From Dioscorea cayenensis subsp. rotundata (taxonomy: Eukaryota > Streptophyta > Magnoliopsida > Dioscoreales > Dioscoreaceae): a DNA stretch of 64,000 bases. Positions within the stretch are counted from its first letter, which is position 1. Each line of letters starts with the position of its first letter. Under the pieces are notes generated by a model, which was not told the origin of the DNA, did not search any database, and saw nothing but the letters and a program-made list of their open reading frames with translations. The translations under genes were made by a program, and so were the position numbers. The stretch is from assembly GCF_009730915.1 (NCBI RefSeq), contig NC_052476.1, positions 20,813,257-20,877,256 of the forward strand. Direction: 5' to 3'. This document shows positions 56,681 to 64,000 of this stretch, piece after piece.

Positions 56681-57743
56681 ATGTCTTCAAACTCCATTTT
56701 TCTCCTTCTCTTCTCCTTCTTCATCATCATCAACTCATCCATCTCCATCTCCATCCAACCCTCAACACCCATCTCACCATCCTTAGCATGCAACACAACC
56801 CTAGACCCAACCTTCTGCAAAACCCATCTCCCATCAAACCCTAAAACCCTCTTTGACTTCACTCGCTTCTCCCTTTCTATCTCCCTCTCCAATGCCAACA
56901 CCTTCCTCCAAACCATCAACTCCTACATTCTCTCCAACCCTCTCTTACCTTCACCCTCCATTAAAGCCCTCCAAGATTGCAAACTCCTCTCAGACCTCAA
57001 CATTGATTTCTTACTCTCAAGTAGCAACACATGCAACTCTTCCACCAACCTTCTTGATTCTCAATCTCAACAAGTCCAAACCCTCCTCTCTGCTCTCCTT
57101 GCCAACCACCAAACTTGTCTTGATAGCTTACAAGAGACCTCTACTAAGTTAACTATCATCAATGGCATCTCATCATCCCTCTCTTATGGCACTAAACTTT
57201 ACAGTCTTTCCCTTGCTTTGTTCTCTCATACTTGGCCTCAAAAGAACAAGAACAAAACCTTGTTTAATGGCAGAAAGCTTCTTCAAAGTGTTAGTGATGG
57301 TACTGTGAAGGTTAACAGCACAGTGGTGGTGAATAAGGATGGGAGTGGAGATTTTGTTAGTATAAATGATGCTATAAGTGCAGCTCCAAATAATACCCAA
57401 TCTAGTGATGGGTATTATTTGATCAAAGTTAGTGCTGGTTTGTATGAGGAGTATGTTTCCATTGCAAAGAATAAGAAGTATATAATGATGGTTGGTGAGG
57501 GGATTAACCAGACTATCATTACTGGTAACCATAGTGTTGTTGATGGCTGGACTACCTTCAACTCTGCCACTTTCAGTAAGTATATATATATATATATATA
57601 TTTCTTTTAATTTCATATATTAATTATCATGCATGCATATACATCCATACGTACATACATACATACAAAAATACACCTTTTTTGTTTAATATAGTAATCT
57701 TCATGCATGCATATATATACATACATACATACATACCCTTTTG

Positions 57744-57778
<35 letters not shown>

Positions 57779-58734
57779 TCTTCATGCATGCATGCAAATA
57801 CATATATATATATATATATTCAAATTCGTACTTACTTTAATGCTCACCTTGGATTTATGTTAGCCGATTTTAACTAATTAACCATGCTACAGATAAATTC
57901 CAACAAACTACAAAAACCAAACTCTTGTACTTTGTTAAATACAAACCAATAATATTATTTAGCTCTAATTCAACTCAAAAATTTCAAATGAGAGGATTAG
58001 AAACTTTGGCTTATATATTCAAATTTATATATGCAGTTGTAGTCGGAGAAGGGTTTGTCGGAGTGAACTTGACAATAAAAAACACGGCGGGAGCGGTGAA
58101 ACACCAGGCGGTGGCGCTCCGGAGCGGAGCAGATCTTTCGGCATTTTACCGATGTAGCTTTGAAGGGTACCAAGACACATTATACAGTCACTCCCTAAGA
58201 CAGTTCTACAAAGAATGTGACATATATGGCACAGTAGACTACATATTTGGCAATTCAGCAGTTGTGTTTCAAGATTGCAACATCTACTCAAGACTTCCCA
58301 TGCAAAGCCAAAAGAACACAGTGACAGCACAAGGCAGGACTGATCCAAATCAAAACACTGGTACTTCCATTCAAAACTCAAACTTTTTGGCCACCCCTGA
58401 TTTGGACACTGCCCTTAATAATGGCAGTGTAATAAGGTCATTTCTTGGGAGACCTTGGAAAGAGTATTCAAGGACTGTTGTTATGGAGTCCTTCATTGGT
58501 TCTTTGATTGATCCTCAAGGATGGTTGCCTTGGGATGGGGATTTTGCTTTGAATACTTCTTATTATGCTGAGTATGATAACAGAGGACCAGGGTCTAATA
58601 CTAGTGGGAGAGTTACTTGGGAGGGTTTCCATGTTATTAATAGCACTGATGCTGTTAATTTCACTGTTAGTAACTTTATTCTTGGGGATAATTGGTTGGG
58701 TTCCACTGGGGTTCCTTATAAGGCTGGGTTGTAA
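56681..58734 (+). CDS. Pectinesterase with inhibitor-like pro-region (type I PME)
   Basis: Secreted cell-wall enzyme that removes methyl esters from pectin. Two exons, 56681-57575 and 58037-58734, join in phase to about 530 aa. A hydrophobic signal peptide ([20 protein letters not shown]) is followed by the PMEI-like pro-region with four conserved cysteines ([28 protein letters not shown]). A basic RKLL motif ([10 protein letters not shown]) matches the known processing site. The catalytic domain has [69 protein letters not shown] (catalytic Asp residues) and [12 protein letters not shown] (Arg/Trp). It ends in [12 protein letters not shown]. The gene is intact. The intron is packed with TA and ACAT microsatellites. 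Plants have many PMEs, so I give no number. Confidence 0.94.
57580..57822. repeat. Cluster of TA, ACAT and GCAT microsatellites in PME intron
   Basis: Several simple-repeat tracts lie close together: (TA)n at about 57581-57602, ACAT repeats near 57651-57665 and 57719-57735, (TA)n at about 57748-57776, GCAT repeats near 57784-57796 and (TA)n at 57802-57820. All fall inside the single pectinesterase intron. Confidence 0.8.
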
Positions 58735-60828
58735 TAGGGGTAATTTTGGAATTTTATTATTATTTTTGACAAGGTGGTGATTTACTCAAAACTTCAGAAA
58801 AAAACATAATGTTTTGTATTTTGGAATTTTTGAGAAGAAAAGGGCAATGAGAATATATATATATATATATATTTTTATTGTATAGAGACTGTTTTGTATT
58901 GTTATGTATAAGGTGATAGTGGTCTTATAGTATTTTCACCAGATTTTAGAAAAATGAAAAATAAATAAATAAGAGTGTGTTTGTAAGTGTACATGTTTGA
59001 ATTTTTTATTTTTTTTTATTTTTTTTTTTGAGAACAGAGAAATAAGAAATTTCTCATTATTGGTATTATTAATACTATTATTAAACTGTTATGCTTGTTA
59101 TATATATCCTTGTAAATAATTGCTATTTGTTTATATACAACTTTGAATTAAAAAAAGTGACGACATGTTTTATTAAAAAGACCAAATTACCCTCACAACT
59201 ATTTTTCCACCCAATTGTGGTAAACAAAAAAAAACATATAAGCAAAAGTATGTCTTTTGTACAATATGTATAAACTATCATTTTATTAGATATTTATATA
59301 TATATATATATGAGGGACTATTTATTTATGGATATCTATAGATAAAAAAATCTATGGGCATCCATTATCAATCGTTGGATCTCGATCTAACGATCAACAT
59401 TGATGAATAGTAGTTAATAAAGTAATAAAGTACAATAATTACTATTTGGAACAGTACAACACAAAGTATTAATATTCATCAATCCAAAAGCTGATAATTG
59501 AATGTCTATAGATGATGTTTTACCTATATACTAGCAATTAATTTGTCTTTACATTCCCTCCATGTTCAAAATAGTTTCTACATCCTCTACATGTTGCTGA
59601 TGCCTCACAAGTTAAAAGAATCTTAAAACAAATTGAGAGGTAACTTACCAAAAAAACTTGTAGGAGGAGAGATAATTAATTACATTAATCTTAGTAGTAA
59701 TGCTACTCAAAAAGATTTTAAACAACCTACTAATGGCGCAAGGGTTATAATTTATAAGTTGCTTTTTCAAAAATTGTCAATATAAATATAATCTACAATT
59801 CGTTTGGATGCAATGATTGATCCCCAATCTTTAAGGAATGGGGATCAATCCTTGTGGCATGTGCATGCTTGTGTTTGGGACATGCACCAATAGAGCTGGG
59901 AATGAGAATGAGGGGGACTTCATCTTCTCAAAACCTGGATTGCTTTGCCCCACCCGCCAAATTTTGGGGGGCATGAGCATTCCTTGCCCTCCAATGATAA
60001 ATTGATAATGCACACTTAATAAATAAAAAAAATTAATTTTTATAATGCACACAATACCTCCTATAATTAAATTACTCTTTAGTTAAATACATCCTATAAT
60101 TAAATCATTCTTTAATTAAATTAATTTATAGCCTTAAAATATTTAATTATAATATTAAAAAAATATTTAAACAATTTTATTTTAAGGCATAATAAAAATA
60201 TAATATTTCATATATTTTCAAAAAGATAAACTTACATATATAATATAATGTAATAAATATATTTTTAAAAGTATAATTAAAAAATAGACAGAAATATATA
60301 AAAAATATATATTTGTAATAGTATAATAAATATATTTTATAATATTTGTTATTTTATTTTATTTTATTTGCATTATTCACATCTATAAATATTTATCATA
60401 ATATTTACTAAAAAAATATAATTATAAATACTTAAATCTATTTTAAGATATAATAAAAAATAACTATATATATGTCATATAAAAATATGTATATAATAGT
60501 ACGATAAATATATTTAAATTTAAAGAATTTTTTTTTAAAATTTGTCATTTGTATCCCTTAAAATTATTAGAAAAATGGATAAACCACTTATGGTACAAAA
60601 GTAATAAGATACAACATGAGAAGCTCAAAAATAAAAAAAATAAAAAAATAAAAAAATAAAAAAATAAAAAATAAAAAATAAAAAAAACAACAAAATTATG
60701 TGTATAGGAATTGTCTACCGAAACTGTCCACCGGGAGCAAGTTCTCTATGCCCCCTCCGCCTCCATCTAAGCCCCTTTTGCCGACACTGTCCTTGCTGTC
60801 ATGCAGTCAACGACCCCCCTCCCTACCT

Positions 60829-62215
60829 ACTTTTTTAATAATATTTTATTAGGACGTTTTTCCCAAACTAACCCCTCTTTTTAATATTGTACAAATGGCC
60901 TTATAGTCATTTTATTTGTCAAAATGATCTTAGGGCCATCACATCAGTGCCCAGTCAGCACTGACTGGACTGCTAATTGGGTTTAAATTCTTTTTTTTTT
61001 TACATTTTAAATAATTATAAAAGATATGGGAGGTTAAAATGTAAACAATCATAATCTTTTTTTTAAAAAAAATTTACTTGCCACCTCCGATCGACACCGC
61101 CATCCCTGCAGCCTTTATCGTAGACACCCTCATCTTTCCTTCCGATCACCGTCCCACCGCCACCCTCTTAACTTCCGATCACTGCCCCACACTCTTCCAT
61201 TCCGATCATCGCCCCACCCCCTCTTCCCTTTCCGATCATTCATCAGAGAAATAATGATCTAGGTGGTGTTTGACGCAACAGATACGCAACACACTCAAAA
61301 TAGAGTAAACGAGAAAATCAATTTCCAATTCATCCATCTCCTTTCACAAACCTTAAAACAGGCTTGGACTAAGGACAAAATAGTAAATAAAATTAAAATA
61401 ATTACAAAATACTAGATAATTAAATAAAACTAAAATAACTAATAAAGCTAAGATCAATATAAAATAGATAATTTAAAATCCTAAAATATTATGCACCATG
61501 TTGCTAGTCACTATGGCTAAGGAGCATGGTGGAGTCCTTCCACAAAACCCGGCTGCGCCACGACCGCCGTCATTAGCGCAACCGATCTACATCCTTCCTG
61601 CATTGGTGTACAAGATCGCCTCCGCCCCTCCGCCACCGTTATCCTCATAATCAAGCCATCATCATCATCCGGGCCTTAAGGCCCCATTGCTGTCGTAGTC
61701 CTTGCAGCCTCTGTTGCTGCCACCGTCGCAAGCGCTGTCCCCGCCTCCGCCCTAGCTGCCTCCTTCTCCTCCTCCTCCATCAAGGCCCATATCATCACCG
61801 TCACCCCCATCTCTGTCACTCTGCCTCCATCGAGGCCCCCATCGCCGCTGCTGTCCCTAGTGTCCTGTTGCAATCGTTGTCCTCCTTTTAATAATATTTT
61901 ATTTTATGGGGTTTTCCCAAACTAACCCCTCTATTTAATAATATTGTACAAATGACCTTATAGCCATTTTATTTGTCAAAATGACCCTAAGGTCATCACG
62001 TCTGTGCCCAGTCAGCACTGATTGGGCATTTTTTTAATTCTATTTTTTTACATTTTAAATAATTATAAAAGAGATGAGGGGTTAAAATTTTAAAAAGCAT
62101 GATTTTTTTTAAAAAAATGGTTTGATTGCAGACTGGGCAATGGGCATTGATGTGATGGCCTTAGGGCCATTTGGATATTTATTAAAAGGGGTTAGTTTGG
62201 GAAAATGCCCTTTAT
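60829..62215. mobile_element. Composite inverted-repeat element with GC-rich interior
   Basis: A segment starting TTTTTTAATAATATTTTATT at 60829 and containing CCCAAACTAACCCCTCTTTT, CCTTATAGTCATTTTATTTG and GTGCCCAGTCAGCACTGA is repeated in the same direction at 61886-62110. An inverted copy of the same end lies at ~62125-62213 (GGGGTTAGTTTGGGAAAATG). Between the two direct copies, 61075-61890 includes GC-rich, gene-like DNA. This fits a long-TIR DNA element (about 100-base ends) that was duplicated or has picked up foreign DNA. I find no transposase. Confidence 0.6.
61141..61240. repeat. Imperfect ~30-bp minisatellite inside composite element
   Basis: TCCGATCA recurs at 61141, 61173, 61201 and 61231, each followed by a C-rich stretch with CCCCAC or CCCACC. 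Spacing is 28-32 bases, so this is a degenerate ~30-bp tandem repeat. Confidence 0.6.
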
Positions 62216-63247
62216 TTTATAATGAACAAATCTTTATATATATATATATATAAAACTATAACCGAAGTATAGGATTTTTTAAGTTCATAAAATGCTTGGC
62301 CAAAAAAAGTAGGTTAAAACTCATTTAATTTAACTTCTTGAAAATGACATATAGATATAAATCATCAAAAATAGAAAATTAATGAAAATGAATTTATGGA
62401 TAGTAAATTTCGAATATTTTTAATTATTTATTAAAGAATATTATCAAAATAATATCATAATTTTTAATTTTTTTAACTCTTGTTATCATAAGAAATTTTG
62501 ATATTGTTTGCTTACTCACGTAAAAATGGATGAATGATAATAAACCTTTCTAAAAACCATAATTGTTTATATATGCTTACAAAATATATCATCATCACTG
62601 AAAATCAATTTACAAATTTTATCGACATTAGATTAATTTTTATATTTTTTTAATGTTTATATTTTCCAAAATAAATGAAGAGAAGAAAGAATAACTTAGC
62701 TTTTTTTATAAAAATTCGCTCATTGATTTTTGGCCTAAGATGATGAATATAAGTAAATAATATTGGGGAACATAAGCAATTATTTTTTGCAAAGATATAC
62801 ATGCAATAAAATAAAATAAAAAAAAACTCTTTTCATAGAAAGAAAAAAATAAATTACGATAAAATTAAATTATACAATAAATAAATAAATAAAAATAGAA
62901 ATCCAATGAAAACTTTTCTTTAAAAAAATCTTTTTTTATTTCACTACTCAAACCATCAAACAAAGAAAAATAAAAATAAAAATCCATAAAAATTATCAAT
63001 TTACACAAAATTGTTATATATATATATATTAGTATAACATGTTGCAAAAATTCAAATATAAGACAACTGCCCCAAACCTTATTGTTTACCGCCAAATGTT
63101 TTTTTTTTAAAAAAACTAATAATCCAACGGTATTCATCAAGCCACGTCACATATCAGTGAACCTGAGCCGTAGATTGTCCTGAAACCGGATTCGGATCCA
63201 ACTCCACCGCCTCACCTCTCTCAAGATCCGCATCCGCTATCGTTCCC

Positions 63248-63821
63248 CTATTTAAACCCTGATCTCGAATCGAAAAGCCCCTTCCCCGCCAACTGCCACC
63301 ACCGCCTCGATCCAAACCCTAACCCTAGTTCATCGATCCTCACCGGCGGCTCCTCGATCCTCACCATCGCCTCTTCCGAAGACGACGCGGTGCCGGCGTT
63401 GAACACCGCCGGAGTATCGATGTCAATGGTCGAGCGGCAGAGGGGACACGTCGAGTGGCTGGAGAACCACATGTCGATACATTCGGCGTGGAATTCATGG
63501 CGGCATTTGGGTAAGATTCTCATCTTTTCCCCTTCTTCGATCTTGCTAAGACAGACGGAGCAATCGATCGGCGTGTTGGATGCGGATCGGAGGGCAATTG
63601 GGAGGGATTGGAGAAGATCAGGGTCGAGCCCGCGGTTGACGGAGGGAGTTTAGATTTGGGGATTGGCCTGTGAAAGCAAGGAGGAGTGCTGCGCGGCGTC
63701 GGCGTTCTCGGCGGAGGAGATGGTAGCGGATGCAGATGTGGAAGACGAAGACGATGAAGATGGTGGTAAAGAAGGCCGAGACGGCGATGAACATGATCCT
63801 TCCGCTCATCAAGCTACTCTC

Positions 63822-63858
<37 letters not shown>

Positions 63859-63914
63859 GACGGCGGCTGCTTCTGGGGACGTTGGTTCAGGGGATTTCCG
63901 GGGAAGTGACCCAT
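63248..63914 (-). CDS. RING-H2 finger protein, ATL type, with polyQ and one frameshift
   Basis: Membrane-anchored E3 ubiquitin ligase of the plant ATL family, usually intronless. Start ATG at 63914 (MGHFPGNPLNQ). Order: a polyglutamine tract (~12 Q, from 63822-63858), one transmembrane helix (IMFIAVSAFFTTIFIVFVFHI), a basic patch (LLRRERRRR), the GLD motif (NRGLDPDLLQSLP) and the RING-H2 domain (CSVCLSKIEEGEK, then CRHEFHAECIDMWFSSHSTC and PLCR). All eight zinc ligands are present. The frame with the transmembrane helix ends at 63618, while GLD and RING are in another frame. One surplus base at about 63649-63651 (within GTTTAG on the plus strand) explains it, and correct counting gives about 221 aa. 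Sequence error is the likelier cause; otherwise the RING would be lost. Confidence 0.87.
63822..63858 (-). repeat. CAG/CTG trinucleotide repeat coding polyglutamine
   Basis: About twelve CAG codons on the minus strand, interrupted near one end by CAA, encode the glutamine tract of the ATL protein's N-terminal region. Such tracts vary in length between individuals. Confidence 0.9.
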
Positions 63915-64000
63915 TTCGTTCTTCGGCTTCAAATGGTGCTTGGAGAGGTGAGTGGACCTCGAGTCTTTGCTCCGCCATTAATATTAATATATATATATGT

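Larger units (their letters stand above)
58735..63247. other. Long AT-rich intergenic region with nested repeats
   Basis: About 4.5 kb without a recognisable gene. It holds a (TA)n tract at ~58853-58872, a short GC-richer patch at 59840-59990, A/T-rich runs near 60620-60690, a composite inverted-repeat element (60829-62215) and AT-rich DNA to the 3' end of the ATL gene. Confidence 0.5.

Noticed and set aside
59840-60000. GC-richer patch considered as a gene fragment or MITE
   Set aside because: No protein signature and no inverted ends that I could confirm.

Overview
The window is nuclear DNA of a flowering plant. Genes are split by AT-rich GT-AG introns, intergenic DNA is very AT-rich with many (TA)n and A/T tracts, and the products are plant types: a TOPP-type PP1, phylloplanin, a SBT1 subtilase, a pro-pectinesterase and an ATL RING-H2 protein. 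Several proteins (the PARP2 C-terminus, the peroxisomal multifunctional protein) look most like monocot homologues as I remember them. A yam-like (Dioscorea) monocot is plausible, but this is a weak inference and no sequence search was possible.

Layout. 1-8720: two head-to-head copies of gamma-tubulin complex component 4 (GCP4) on either side of a gap of exactly 1000 N (3488-4487). The minus-strand copy has 11 clean exons. The plus-strand copy has the same exon order but many small insertions and deletions. 10.1-17.0 kb: a PARP2-type poly(ADP-ribose) polymerase, also with many small indels but with most splice sites and the catalytic H-Y-E residues still recognisable. 18.7-20.6 kb: TOPP8-like PP1 phosphatase. 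21.3-22.1 kb (minus): phylloplanin-like secreted protein. 23.65-24.52 kb: four exact-length 217-bp tandem repeats. 25.5-27.0 kb (minus): folate-receptor-like membrane protein. 28.0-32.4 kb (minus): 18-exon peroxisomal multifunctional protein of fatty acid beta-oxidation, ending in the peroxisomal signal SRL. 35.3-38.9 kb: MCTS1 homologue with a tRNA-derived SINE in an intron. 40.0-42.3 kb: FAHD1-type acylpyruvase. 43.5-45.9 kb: SBT1.5-like subtilase. 49.7-53.2 kb: F-box/LRR protein of the FBL3 type. 56.7-58.7 kb: pectinesterase with inhibitor-like pro-region. 63.2-63.9 kb (minus): ATL-type RING-H2 protein with a polyglutamine tract. The stretches between genes hold mainly short non-autonomous transposon-like inverted repeats, microsatellites and AT-rich DNA.

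The genes are unrelated housekeeping, metabolic and cell-wall genes on both strands, each its own transcription unit. I found no operon-like or clustered pathway and no convincing new biological system. The most informative signals are structural. The GCP4 palindrome centred on a fixed-size gap looks like a scaffolding or haplotype-duplication artefact. A block of dense small indels runs from 4.5 to about 17 kb. Three otherwise intact genes (subtilase, FBL3, ATL) each carry one surplus base, a pattern that suggests residual sequencing error more than gene death. Genuinely biological items are a GC-AG intron in the multifunctional protein gene, the 217-bp array, a SINE with target-site duplications, and several foldback/MITE elements including one that encloses GC-rich, gene-like DNA.
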